A stretch of DNA of 64,000 bases, from contig OZ038321.1 in the NCBI GenBank assembly GCA_964035795.1, positions 21,082,283-21,146,282 on the forward strand, in the 5' to 3' direction. Shown here one piece after another: positions 1 to 12,289 of the stretch. The notes below the pieces were generated by a model that worked only from the letters and a program-made list of their open reading frames with translations, had not been told where the DNA came from and ran no database searches. This stretch comes from Pterobdella sp. o SKG-2022 (taxonomy: Eukaryota; Annelida; Clitellata; Hirudinida; Piscicolidae). Every line of letters starts with the position of its first letter. The stretch's first letter is position 1. The position numbers and the translations under genes were made by a program.

Positions 1-131
1 TTAAGAATAAAAAAAACTTTGCGTAAATATATAATAATTCATTTTTTTACGAATAATCATATTGCTTGAAAACTGCAAAAATTGAAAATGTACCAAGTTT
101 CATTTGTGTAAAATTTATATAACTAGTTAAC

Positions 132-2600
132 CAGGTCCTTTGGCTCCAGGCTGTAGAAGTCTACCTAATCTGAATATCACTGCTCTTTCGTATTCTTGTA
201 CCACCTTTAGAGTGAAATTTAAAAATTGATTGGAATTTACATTACTTTTGGATTTTTAATTTCGGTTTTTAAAATCTATCCTATATGCTTCAAACATTAA
301 AATCAAGAATGTTGATATAAAAATGAAATTACTCTCTTAATAAAATTTCTTAATGATATTATATGAGAGTCAGTAAAAAATGCCTAAAATAAAAATGTAA
401 CAGAGTTTGTGTAAAAGACTTATGCAAATTTATTTCTTAAAACAACTAGAGCTTATCAGAATCTCTGATGGCCGGTAAGTAAGACGAAATAAGAGGTTTG
501 CATCAAGTATACCTATTCAAAAAATCACTTTGCAAAATTACTCAAAAAGTTTGAAAAAATTTTCAAAAAATTCTTATTGAAAATTTAGTTCTTCATCGAT
601 CAGGCGATTCAAAACAAAGTTATTAATTTGAAATTCATAGCTTGATGGTTTTACTCTATAAAGAACCCCTCCTATTTGAAGTTTTACTCATTATATCAAA
701 ACCTATTTTTTAAATGAAAACTGCGTCAACTGCAAATAATATAAGGATCTTAAATAAAGTGCTCAGTGAGAATATACAAATTCAAAAAAAAACAAATGAA
801 GGAAATGTTTTATTGCAACGATTTTTTATTTTTATTAGTGCACAAATCCACAGGCCAAACCAGATAGTGTAAATCTGAGAATTTGTTATGGATAAAAAAA
901 CATTTCAAAATGAAAATCGCTTGTATTTTTTTGCAATTAAAAATAACATCATATTCATTGATTCAAAAAACCATTTTTTCTTACTAGTTCGTTGTTGTTT
1001 TAAAAGGATTTTATGGAGAAATTGATAAATGCAGTAATTGCACCATCAAGACAGCCCTTAATTTTTTGCATTTTTCACTTATATATAAAAGCAGTCTTTC
1101 AGCTTTTAGACCAGGTAAAATAATCGGAAAGTGTATTTCTGAATTACGGTTATATAAATATATATTTTTGTTTCCACAATGAATTTATGCGAAAATTCGG
1201 CCGCAACTCATACTTTTGCTAATAAATTGATATTTATATCAAATAGTTGAGTTTGCGATAGTTCAAAGTATGAAGCAAAAGGCAGTAGTAATAAAAAAAA
1301 CAAAAGCTTAAATAAAAAATGAAAAGAGTGCTTCAGTTTTTAGGAACTCTAATTCCATAGAAGGAAGAAATTGGATTATAAAAAGACATCCATTTTTAGT
1401 AAACATTTTAGCCAGTTGTAAAAAGTTTTGGATGTATTTCGGAAACATAAATTGTAATAAAAACAATTAAGTTTTTAATATATTCTAGTTTCATCATTTG
1501 AAAAACTTTTTGAGTTTCATGAAACATTGTGATAATTTTGTTTAATTAAAATTGAGGTTATCTTTCAATAAATAAAGTCTGATTAAATTTTATTCTTTCA
1601 GAAATTTCTACCCTGCTCAATTTTTTATACATCTAAAAAAATTTAAACATGCAGAAAGCGTCACGATATGAATGTAGAGTATCACAATATTTCATAAAAA
1701 TAATCAAAATTGCCAAAAAACAAGCTATTCATCACAAAGAAATTTTTTGCGCTTCCATTTGCTTATGCATGTTTTGTTTTATAGAATATTGAAACTTTGT
1801 TCAAAAGCTAATGCAAATCTTGAAAAAACTTAAGATTTTGATTTATTTTTTCCTTGAAACTCATAAGCTTTCAATTATTTTTCAATCAAAATTGTTTTGT
1901 CAAAGAAAAAATCACTTTAACTCAATGTATGATCATTTAAGCATGGCTTAATAGAAAATAAAATATTAAACTATTTAACTAGACAACAAGCTAAAACAGT
2001 GGCATTAGAATAGGTTGAATTGATTTGCCTCAGCACAGCCAAAAGTGAGAAGAAGTTCCAGCATGCTTCATAAATCAACTCAATCTGATAATACGCTCAT
2101 CTAGTTAATACTCATTACCACTCAGCTCTAAGTTTTTCTGCTGTTTTCCAATACAAATAACGAACAGTGTAGAAGGAATCTAAGAATTCAATTTTCGCGT
2201 ATAGCCTTGCCTAATAAGTTTTAACTACATCCTCGCAACTATAATATTCGTTCAACTTGAAAATTAATTCTGAAAAAGTGAAAAATAAAAATTTTTCGAA
2301 ATATTTTAAATTTTGTTTCGCATGTGCGCATGTCTATAAACATTGAAGCCTGAAAAAGTACTCAAGTCATAAAATTAATCTAGAAGAACCTCTTTATTTA
2401 ATTTTGTTACTCCACTAAACTTTTTTATGATGCTAAGAATTTATTCAGGGGCACATAAATTAATGTGTCAAACGCTACAATGCTTTTACTCACCTTAAGA
2501 CAAAGACATAAGGACACTGGTAGAGTGAGGATCACCAAAAGCCAAGACATTATCACTAGGAAGTTGCCACAGATGTTTTCATTTCCCTTTATCAGCGTAC
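132..2600 (-). CDS. Stomatin/SPFH-family membrane protein, partial (runs off left edge)
   Basis: Two exons are visible. The exon at 2494-2600 reads [14 protein letters not shown] followed by a hydrophobic hairpin and ends CLCLK at a GTGAGT donor. The exon at 132-204 reads [15 protein letters not shown], then [10 protein letters not shown], and ends at a GTTAAC donor in phase 1. Together they match the N-terminal membrane hairpin and the start of the SPFH (band 7) domain of stomatin, MEC-2 and STOML proteins. Family members are monotopic membrane scaffolds that oligomerise and modulate ion channels; that role is inferred here. The remaining exons lie left of base 132. The upstream first coding exon was not found. 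The open frame continues past 2600 to about 2637, where GAAG is an alternative acceptor in the same phase, so the right boundary is uncertain. Which paralogue this is cannot be told. Confidence 0.85.
205..2493 (-). other. Intron of the stomatin-like gene
   Basis: This 2.3-kb AT-rich intron separates the membrane-hairpin exon from the exon that opens the SPFH domain. I see no coding sequence, repeat or RNA gene in it. Confidence 0.6.
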
Positions 2601-5600
2601 CTGCAACTTTATCATAGTTTCCATGTTTTGAATCTTCACCAAGAGGATAGAATTTGATTGTAAAGGCTACCAATGGTTTTAAAATTTTTTTTGAAAAAAA
2701 AATATAAATTTGAAAACTTTTCATAGGCAAAATTTTTTGTTGAATAAAAGCGTTTTAGAAAATCTTTAAATCTAAATATCATAACGAAATGACATTTTTG
2801 ATGTTGAATAACAAAAACAATATATAAATTTAACTGTGAAATAAAAAAATTTTTTTGTTAAACAGACAACAATTCGCAAGTTTGAAAAGTTCTAATACAT
2901 TTTGCAAAATATTTTTTTGCTTAAAATATTATCTGCTGCAGCCATTTTTATGGAGCATCAGAGGGTAGGGTTGAAATAAAACAAGCTGCCGATAAAAACA
3001 TTTTAAGACTTATTTAAAAGTGTATTCATTTGAAATAAGATAATTCATTTGAAAATATATATAAGTGATTTTTATACTCACTTATCGGTTGATATAATCA
3101 AGTATTTTATGCTATAAAAATATTAACTAAATAATATAAATAATGTTAATATAACTAAACTCAGATTATCAATTTAATTCAAAACCGACATGATTTTAAA
3201 ATTAATCATATCAGAGCCAATCTCGTAATTGCCTTCCTTTCACAAATCTCGATGACTAATCTAACGACATACATCCATCTACATGAAGTCCTCCACGTAT
3301 TTCTTTTCACGTTCATCCATGCGTTTAACATTGATTTCTCATTGTTTTGTGTATACATTGATCCGTTGGGAACTTTGACTTTCTATTACTTATCCATAAT
3401 ATCAAAAGAAAGTTGTTGGAGCTGGTTTTATCGAAACACTTTTGGTTATTTTATATTATAAATTATTACCTCAGGTGTAAACTCTCCACTTGAAATTATA
3501 TTGAGAAAAGGAACATAGCACGATAGATATGCATATGGCTTATTTAGTTACATACTTTTCTCCATCAAATTTTATTGACAAAAAAATTTTTTTTTGATAC
3601 AATATCGTCGAAAAGTCGTTCAATTCACACGAGGAAAAAAGTACTTTGCTTCTTAAGTATTCTTAATTAACGTCTGCTTTTATAGAACTGCCAGTTTAAC
3701 TAGTTGGTTTGAAGCTTGATATTCAAATTAGCTTTATTTACAAGATTAAATGTTAAGTTTGGTATTGGAACACGGCTAGGGCTGGAATTGAACATAATTG
3801 CTTTCATGAAAATTTTCAGATGACTCGTTTTAGTGGTGGCGAGCCGAGTCATAAATAATATAGAAAGAATTTCAGGATAAAATAAAATGAAAAAACTAGA
3901 AAAAAGAATATAATTAATCGAAACTCTTTTCAATTTTAAACATTTTTCATATAAATAAAATATTTGCTGATTGTTATTTTAAGAGAGGTGCAAGATTAAG
4001 GCCCACCAAATGATGCGAGATGTGTTGCCGTTTGGAGAATTATTGAGTTTTTATTGCATTCTAAAACATTTGGAAAAAAATTCCAATAAAGTATAGTTTT
4101 TCGAAAAATATTTTTTATGCGAATGACTTAAAATAGAAAATATTGAAACCGATTTTTAGTGTCTCTTTTGGCATTGCATTCGAATAACAAACAACCCAAT
4201 TGATCGTGGGCACGATAGAAACAATTGTAGCAACAACAACAAAATCAACCCCGAAGCAATTAATTTATGTTAATTATAATCTTAGACTGACAAAACTTAA
4301 AGACACACTGTAAAGTTTCAAGCTAAAATGAGAAATGAAGGGACATTTTATTGTACTGCCTTTGCTGTAATGTTTATGGTAGGATGTGGTGTGAAATGTA
4401 TGAAAGTTATTGAAAAAAAATAAAACTCCCATAGTTTGATGCGCGTTTCACTTTTAAAAATACCAACTTAATTTATCTTGAATGATACAATTCCAGAATT
4501 TCGCAAATTACTGTATCTCTTCGTATAGAATACAAATGAGTATGGCACGTCAAAGGGCAAATAGGATGCGGAGTTTTGTTATGGGTTTCTAATGATATTT
4601 TTTCATCGCTTCATTATTTTTTATTCTTCGTTCAAATGCATCGTCAAGCTCTATCGGCACAGAGAACAAATATAATATTTATTACATAAAAGAATTGAAC
4701 ACGCTAAAATTTAAAGCAAAAATAAGCATAAAAATGAAGTTTCGATAAGTTCATGTATTTTAAAATCCACTTTTATATAATAAGGAAAACAAATTCTTAG
4801 TGATAAAATTTTTAGAAAGAATTCTATTAATTTTTTAGAGCGATTTTCTTAAAATTTTTCTAGAGAAATTTAAGGGATAATAAATAATACTTAAGAAAAG
4901 TTAAATTTTGAGATTCTGTATAATTAAAAAAACTATAATTTAACTATTACTTGCAGTGATAGGTGGGTTTTTGCCCATAGTTTTCTTTCGCACTTCTTCA
5001 TTCAAAAAACAAGTTTCTTCAGTTATAACCTGAGTATGAAATATGAAAGTTATTCAACAAAAAACTATCAGTCAAACTAGATAGTTTAAAATTAATATGG
5101 AAAAATTCGCTTTTAACGTGAATTTTACAGAGAATTTGACAATTAAGTTGAGCTTGTGCGGACAAACATCAAAAAGAATGGTTATCGAGTCCCTAATGTG
5201 AACTCGCTTTTCAGAATTTAACATAAAACATGAATTTCAAAAGTTATAAAATTTAATTATATATAAAACCTAATAAAAACTTTGAAATATCATTTTGGGA
5301 GTCTAAATTTATTGATTTTCAGAGAAAAGCTTAAAAAAAATAAATTGAATAACCATTGTCCAACCTTGTATCCACTTCAGTGAGTACTGCTTGTCAAAAA
5401 CTTTCAATTTTTGGAATAAATCTCATTACAACTATAACATTCCAAGATATTTCTAATCATTTAATTTTTAAGTATTAAACCTGAATTTAACTTTTTCAAA
5501 GCTGTTTTACCTTCGTATCAGATAATATAAGCAATAAAAGTATTTACTCACAGTATCACGCAATGATTGTCTACATTCATCCTCAATAATATTATTGCTC

Positions 5601-6583
5601 TTTCTATCTCATTGTTAAAGATAAATTTTTAACGTAATCAAATGCAAAATGGATGAAAAATATCAAAAAATTAATCTAAATAATTATAAAAACACAATTT
5701 ATATAGCTGATTAAATAACTATTGCAAAGATAACTTAGCGTTGTACTAGGCGATAAGAATCTACAAACACAGCCGCAACATTCCATCGTTTTATAGCGGT
5801 CACTGAAGGCTTCACATTTATTTCAGTATAGCATCGAATAAAGCCTAAAAATATTCTTTTTCATATTTGAAATCTTTTTAATCTTTGGTCGATATTTTGA
5901 CGTTTAATATCCTTTTCTGAGCAGATATATTTTTAAAAATCTATTGAATGATTTTAAGACATAAAATAAACCAAACGTTCAATTAAATACGGAATCTATA
6001 AAACATCCCTCAAAGAACTAAATGGCGTTTCAAATTTTAAAATTGAAATCATAACACTACAAGATTCAATGAAACATCGTGATCAATACAATCTCTGCTT
6101 ACCAACCAAAACTACCATGACTATGTTTACAATAATTCATAATGAAATGTCAGTTTATTACAAAAACAAAGATATTATTTTATCACTTATCATATTTGTC
6201 TGAATCTTTGTTTCAGTGGTTCCAGTACGTTTTCTAGGCAATTTTCGAATAATTCTACACACATTTGATAACATTAATCAAAATTCAGGGGAATTTTAAA
6301 AACCTTTAAATGTATGACAGTTTTCCATCATCAACATTAATATTAATATTACTTTAATAAAGACAACGTATTAAATTTAAAAACAATATTACAACGAAGA
6401 CATCATAACGAAATAGTTTTCAAACGAAGTCATATTGTAAAGAGGAATAAATACAACATATCCTTGGAAATTGAAAACTGAATAAATTAAAATAAAATTC
6501 GGAATGTGAGACAATAAATACTTTATAATTGAATCTCAATTATTACCAGCATAAAAGTTAGTACTCCATACATAACACCAAGT
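2601..6583. other. Non-coding stretch with no recognised gene
   Basis: AT-rich sequence between the stomatin-like exon and the bZIP gene. It should contain the missing 5' exon or exons of the stomatin-like gene, which I could not locate, and the 3' end of the bZIP transcript. Short open frames at 3252-3461 and 3700-3933 show no family resemblance and no splice context. Confidence 0.5.
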
Positions 6584-7186
6584 TCAGTAGGGGCATTGTA
6601 AACCTCGTTCAGTGTACATTATCCTCAGTCTTCTTTCTTCTTCCATAAGAGATCGCAGTTTAATTTTCGACATTTCCAATTGGTTGGTTTTCACGAGGAT
6701 TTCTTCGTCGACTATTTTACTTCTGTTTCTCCGCGTTTCTCTCGATCTTTTTGCTGAACGATTGTTTTTATTCCTCTTCTCCCAGTAGGTTTTGTCTTTT
6801 TTTTCTTCAGGTACAGGTTTTCCAGGTTTCTTCTTTGTTCTTGCGGGTATGAGATTGTACAGAGAAGGATTTTGAGAACCGTTTGCTTTTGCGAAGTTGT
6901 CTTCTTCTAGAGGCTTATCATGACTTGTTGAAAAATCTTGCGAAGATGTAACATTGAATGATTCATTCTGTCGCAAAAAAGCATTCAAATCGTTGCTCGA
7001 AGACATTTGAGAAGTTGGAGGAAAGGGAGTCATTTGGTGAAATGGTTGATGCATGAATGGGTTGACGTTGTGGAAGGGAACTGTTGACTGCGGCACTGAA
7101 GGGTAGTGGTAGGATGGATAATAACTTTCCATCAGCCTGTAGTTCTCTCTCATTGTTGGTACCATTTTGTCATTGAATGTTGTCAT
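6584..7186 (-). CDS. PAR-like bZIP transcription factor, single exon
   Basis: A 200-residue protein in one uninterrupted exon. Residues 123-136 (KPVPEEKKDKTYWEKR) match the extended basic region of PAR bZIP factors (DBP, TEF, HLF), whose equivalent reads KPVPEE..D..YW.RR. The DNA-contact region follows: KNNRSAKRSRETRRNR, with the conserved Asn, Ala, Ser and Arg. A leucine-zipper-like helix covers about residues 157-190. The N-terminal half is rich in P, Y, S, F and M and looks like a disordered activation region. The ATG at 7186 is preferred; the frame is open four codons further upstream but only from a TTG. It should be a nuclear dimeric DNA-binding protein. The basic region has drifted (SA where PAR proteins have AA, RRNR where they have RRLK), so target preference may differ. 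A giant- or NFIL3-type assignment is the main alternative. Confidence 0.85.
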   Translation of the reverse strand: MTTFNDKMVPTMRENYRLMESYYPSYHYPSVPQSTVPFHNVNPFMHQPFHQMTPFPPTSQMSSSNDLNAFLRQNESFNVTSSQDFSTSHDKPLEEDNFAKANGSQNPSLYNLIPARTKKKPGKPVPEEKKDKTYWEKRNKNNRSAKRSRETRRNRSKIVDEEILVKTNQLEMSKIKLRSLMEEERRLRIMYTERGLQCPY

Positions 7187-8709
7187 TTTTGAAATCAATA
7201 ATTTAAAACTATTGTAGAATAAGTTATTTTTTCAAGTAAACGTTCGAAAAATAAATAGTTGTAATATTAGAAACAAAGTTGATATCAAGTGCAAAAGTTC
7301 ATGGCACTTATATATGATTAGATGCTGTCAAAGCATAGATAGTTATAGTTTTATTACAAAAATGACACCATTAATTATAATTACTATCTCGTGACGTGTT
7401 CAACAACTAAAACGCTTTCAACATTAGAAAAATAATTAACTAAAAATCATTAACCATTGAAAAATACTAAAATTTGTTAATTGAACAAAGAAATGTTCCA
7501 TAAGATGTGAATAGGCTGCCCAACTCTGAGCCATTGCATAACCTTGCTTTGCCACCAGTAATTACGTAAGCTTATCCATTGTAAGTTCTTTTATTTCATT
7601 TAGTTCATAATTATTTAGAAATTTACGTTTCGATTGATGTTTTATTCTATGAAATAGAAATAGATAATAATAAATTTTCCCATTAATTTACATTTTTTTA
7701 ATTGTTTTTATATATAACTTCTATTGAAAGGTTTCTAACTATAAATTTTAAACATATAGAATTTTATCATATGAAAACGATTTCGGTCCAATTTTAATCC
7801 CATCTGAACCATCTAGAAGAATAAACTTAATTTAATCTCTTTGCTATCTTGTTCATTATGAACTATAGTGTTTTTTAATGTTTTTCTTTTCGGTATCAGT
7901 TATATCAAATCATTAATATTGATAAAATAAAATCAAAATTTTTTGATAATTATCGATCTTTTTGTTAATTACTTCAGCAATTGTGAAGTTGTTAGATAAT
8001 TTTAAAAAGTATAACTAAGGGTGTCATGCAACTAAACTTTTTATCATTGTGTTGCTATTATGAATCGATTCGATTTTAGCGAAATTGTTTAATAAATAGC
8101 GCTTCTTCATACAATTGTGTCAGGCTATTCTTTTCCATTCCATTATTTCATGTATTTGTTTTCAAACGTTGTAGTTTGAAGTCATTCAGTCATTTGTGAC
8201 ATCATATTTCGAGTTGGAAAAATTAATGAAAACATACATACAAATTTATTTACTACATAAAGCGTTCAAGATCAAACAGTGAAAATTTGATGATACAAAA
8301 AATGGATAATTTTTGAAAATTTTCAGCTAAAAAACGAGATTCAAATGTCGAAAAGTCTGCTTCACGCACACATGAGTTGGACCACATCTGGTTGGTTGTT
8401 TCTTCAAATTAAATGTAGCTAACTTTAAGTGAAAAGACATAAAAAAAGTTTTCAAAACTAACTAATGATAAACCGCATTTTTTCATGCCTAAAAAACATT
8501 TGTAATTTCTAAATAGGAATTAGTCTTTAAATGGGGAAATTTGCACAAAATTTCTAAGTATTATGCTTAAAGATTGTTTTTTTCAGTTCAATATATTTCC
8601 AATTCTATACTAAACACTGAGTGCTATTTTTTTAAATGTCGAAATTAAAAGGCATAGAAAGTTTAATATCTGAATAATATTCGCAGGGTTGTGCTATCTA
8701 TCAAAAATT
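7187..8709. other. Intergenic between the bZIP and calmodulin-like genes
   Basis: AT-rich DNA holding the bZIP upstream region and the 3' end of the calmodulin-like transcript. Apart from the TATA-like string I see nothing definite. Confidence 0.5.
7308..7316 (-). promoter_or_regulatory. Possible TATA element of the bZIP gene
   Basis: The minus strand reads ATATATAAG about 122-130 bases upstream of the bZIP start codon, a plausible distance for a TATA box followed by a short 5' leader. In DNA this AT-rich such strings arise by chance, so this is weak evidence. Confidence 0.25.
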
Positions 8710-10417
8710 TTAATACATCTCCAGCTCTATAACAAACATCTATCAATCAAAACCATTATTTTTATCGAAAGCAAACCATGTAAACACCAAACTGCACCTT
8801 CATAATTAACAAGTCCTTCATTATCGACCACCATCTCTCTCAACATCTCATCCACCTCCCTCTCGGACAACTTCTCACCGATGTTCGTCATCACATGTCG
8901 CAATTCTGCTGCAGCTATAAATCCTGTGTTGTCTCTGTTGTAGGTGAATTATATTTTATCCAGCTGGATAATTTGTTGAGGGTGAAAGGTATTTAGATGA
9001 AATATTTAAATTGACCAATCGATTGCTTCTGATCAGAATGTTCAGTTTAATTTAAGCTTTTTTAGCCATTTTGTTTAGTTTTACCTATCAAAAACTTTGA
9101 ATGCTTCTCTTATTTCTTCTTCTTTCTTTTGAGGGTTGTTTTGGAATCGGGATACAACCTGCATCAGCTCTTGCACGTTGAATGAAGACTTTTCTATAAA
9201 TTTATTTGTATATTATTAATTTTCAATTTTATATTATCTATTTTTTTATCCTATATATACTAATAGTATGAATAAAACTCAGGTTTATTCTAATCTGAAT
9301 TATTTCAATAATTTTATCAATTTTTATTTTATTTTTATGTATCTTATTTTATTTCTTTTGGAATTTTTATATGGAAAATTGTAATAGAAATATTGGCGTA
9401 AAAATTGACTATAAATTCCAACAATTATAACTTCTCATTATACGTTATAGATTAATTTTTATTGCCAACGTAATATCAAAAGGTTATACTTATCAAATAT
9501 AAAATACTATTTTTTAAAATAACTTCCCAAAAAGAGCCAATATTTTGATACTTTTTTTCATTCAACTGAATTTTTTGACAAATTCAACTTTGTCATAATT
9601 GAAAAAGTTGAATTTGTCAAAAAATGAAGAGTATCAGAATATTGGCTCTTTTTGGGAAGTTATTTTTAAGAACAATTTACAAAAATTGATACGTGATGTT
9701 TCCGACTTCTTTATTTTCAATGGGAGGGGAGGGGTATTTATAAAAAGCTTTTTTTTGTAGTTCAAAGCGCTTAGAACATGTGCCAATGGTCGATCGAACC
9801 CGGTAAATTTAGATAATTAGTCTAATGCACAACCACTAAGCTATACGGTCCGTCAAATGAATGTATAAAAACCATTTTTATGAAACAAAACCCCAAAAAT
9901 ATTTGCTTACTTATGACATTTTTGATAAGTTCATCGACTTCTGCCTCTGTAGGGTTCTTTCCCAGAGACCTCACAACAGTTCCCAGCTCTTGACAAGAGA
10001 TCTGCCCATCGCCATCTTTGTCGAACAGCATGAAACACTCCTTGACGTCTGGTGTTTTACAATTGTTATACGCTTCAGAACTTATTTTTGTGGGAAGGAA
10101 TTAATAATATTGGCATTAGTTAACTGTTAGTTGAAAATATTGAGTAAAGTTTAAGTTTGTTTTAAAAATTTTTTTTGAGACTTAGTTATAAAACAGAAAA
10201 TTTCAACGTTTGTTTAATTTTGTTATTAAACTATTTATCCGAAGCTGTTTTCATACCATTTTCTTTTGTACCCTGTGAACAAATCAAAAAAATAATTAAA
10301 ATTTGAAAAAATAAAAGCCAAATAATCTGCTTTTAAATATAAAATAATGACTTGAAAATACCATTTCGAGGCGTGAAGTTTAAATGAATCAACACCTGAA
10401 AGTGTCTCACTAAGCAT
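8710..10417 (-). CDS. Calmodulin-like EF-hand protein, about five exons
   Basis: Exons on the minus strand: 10396-10417 (22-nt first coding exon, MLSETLS), 9911-10048, 9085-9193 and 8798-8934; a tentative last exon at 8710-8726 ends in TAA, for about 140 aa in all. The phases join. The protein reads [17 protein letters not shown], then a calmodulin-like first hand with QNPTEAE-like spacing, then [19 protein letters not shown] and [17 protein letters not shown]-hand 1 ([12 protein letters not shown]) and EF-hand 3 ([12 protein letters not shown]) keep their calcium ligands. The loop of EF-hand 2 is missing: [14 protein letters not shown] stands where calmodulin has a full DADGNGTID loop. EF-hand 4 has Val at its first ligand position. 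This suggests a calcium sensor with two functional sites. The last exon is unsure because the donor before it (GTGCAG) is weak and other short exons downstream would also fit. Confidence 0.78.
9517..9669. repeat. Foldback (inverted-repeat) element in a calmodulin-like gene intron
   Basis: The outer arms 9516-9551 and 9631-9667 are inverted copies about 36 bp long with a single internal mismatch (core AACTTCCCAAAAAGAGCC). The inner arms 9571-9590 and 9605-9624 are perfect 20-bp inverted copies around a 14-base loop. The left arm has about 13 extra bases between the two blocks. The whole unit would fold into one long hairpin. It resembles a MITE or foldback element; no protein and no clear target duplication is visible. 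Confidence 0.8.
9733..9853 (-). mobile_element. tRNA-derived SINE, internally deleted copy
   Basis: On the minus strand this copy keeps the tRNA-like head (ATAGCTTAGTGGTTG, GGGTTCGATC) and part of the 3' body (AAGCGCTTTGAA, TTTATAAATACC-like), but lacks about 60 bases of the middle present in the copy at 28681-28868. It lies in the intron between the second and third coding exons of the calmodulin-like gene. Confidence 0.7.
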
Positions 10418-12289
10418 TTAGCGCTTAATTAAAAAAAGAAATTTATTTCATTCTTTATTCAATGAAAATTTTTTTTATAATATTTTAAAATAATCAACAA
10501 AGAAGAGAAAAGCATTGGAACACAAAACAACATATAAGTGACTCCAAAATACATTTAACAAGACACTGTTAAAAGTTAAAATCAAGTGTTATTACTAATA
10601 ATAAATAACATTTCAAAAAAAGAAGAAACAAAAATTGATTAATTATCTATTCTCAAAATTGGATTGATAGAAAAACTTTACATGAAACAGTTGCAAAATT
10701 TAAATTTGTCAACTATTAAGGGCTTGAAAATTTTTTTTCAGGCGCTTTGAATTGAAAGGAAAATTAGGAGAAAAGTTTATTTACATATATATCCTATAAA
10801 ATTAAATAAAATCATCATGAATATTTATCGTTTACAAATGAATATGAATTCGTAAAAACTGAGCATAAAACGTATCAACACATCATAAACAAACTAAATA
10901 TTCACCAAAAACTGAATATCAAAACATGGACGGAAAAAAACAAACTAAACTGATCAAAAAAACTGTAATAAACATTCCATCAGCAAGGTGATCGTCTAAA
11001 AACGCTACAAGCTCCATGGATAATCGAAAACCAAAAACTTCAATGCATAATTAAGGTTCAGTTTGCTTGCTATTGAAAATATATTCAACAATAACAATAG
11101 CTATTAATCAGAATTTTTGATCTTTAAAAAGCTGTCGGTAAGCAACAAAGAAAATTATCACTGAAATTAATGATGGTAAAAGTATCAAGACGATTAATTA
11201 CTGACAAATTCTAGCAATTCAAAAGGGCATAGAACTGGTGCCTGAAAAATGAGCATGTAGAATGTTCAAACCATAACCAACGTTATTGTATTGACACGAA
11301 AGTGGTGTGCTATAGCACGAGTGGTTGTTATTTGTGGGGATTTATTACATTTCAAGCATCATTTTTGTACTATTTCCAATAAAAGTTTAAAAATGGTGTT
11401 CCAAACTTTCGAACTACAAGCTTCAAATAAAATTTACTCCTCAAATCTTTTACTACCAGTTTGAAACATTCAATAGTTGAATAGAGGAAAAATTCCCAAT
11501 AGTATTGGTGAGCAAAAAGCAAATGAAATTTGAAATGATCAAAGCTACAGTATTCAAATAGTGATTATAACATTAAACAATGAAAAAGGTAAGAAATGCA
11601 GTGTTCTGGCTGAAGCTTTTCATCCTTTAAAGCAAGTTAACCGACTTCTTAACTGATTTCCTAGCAATACAAAACTGTTTCAAAAGAAAAATCAATACAT
11701 CATTAGATTTGTGCTGCATAAACGAAAATGAATAATACAGTAACGAAGAAGGCAATTGAACAAACCATAATCAATTGAAACCAACAGAACGACTTTGCTA
11801 TTTCAACCATATAGTCATACAGTGCAAACCAAAATAAAATTGATTTTGTTTCTATCTTGACAGGGTTCTATTTAGTTAATGATCTATTTTCATAGATACA
11901 ATTTTACAATGAGGTTATTTTTATTGCATCAAACTATTAAACGCATTACATAAAAACATAAGGCTTGTGTTTAATACGTTGTGCCATAAAAGGCCTTGAA
12001 AACGTACCAAGAATTTATATTACACCAAAGATTTAACGCTAAAACAAGAAACTTAGTCAAAAAACGGAAATACGCAGAAATTGCATGATTAACTTCATAG
12101 TTTGAGATCAAAACTTCTTAAATAGTGAAATTTATGAAATTTGTGAATAAATTTAAACCGCGAATGTTGAATGTGTAAGATTTGTGCTTACTTAACCACT
12201 AAAACTCCAATGTCCTAATTTCACAATTAGTTCAGTATAGTTATTATGAAAATATAATTTATTTAAACTTTCTAAATTCCTAGGTTCTT
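10418..12289. other. Intergenic between the calmodulin-like gene and ankyrin 3' end
   Basis: AT-rich sequence that should hold the promoter of the calmodulin-like gene and the short 3' UTR of ankyrin. I searched for a death-domain-like exon of ankyrin here and saw none. Confidence 0.5.
12258..12263 (-). terminator. AATAAA poly(A) signal of the ankyrin gene
   Basis: On the minus strand AATAAA lies 26 bases after the TGA at 12290. It supports the tiny terminal coding exon, though chance matches are common in this base composition. Confidence 0.45.

Noticed and set aside
8540..8620. Alternative last exons for the calmodulin-like gene
   Set aside because: Two further short segments with AG acceptors and nearby stops also fit the phase, but they are further away and no better conserved than 8710-8726; none is decisive.
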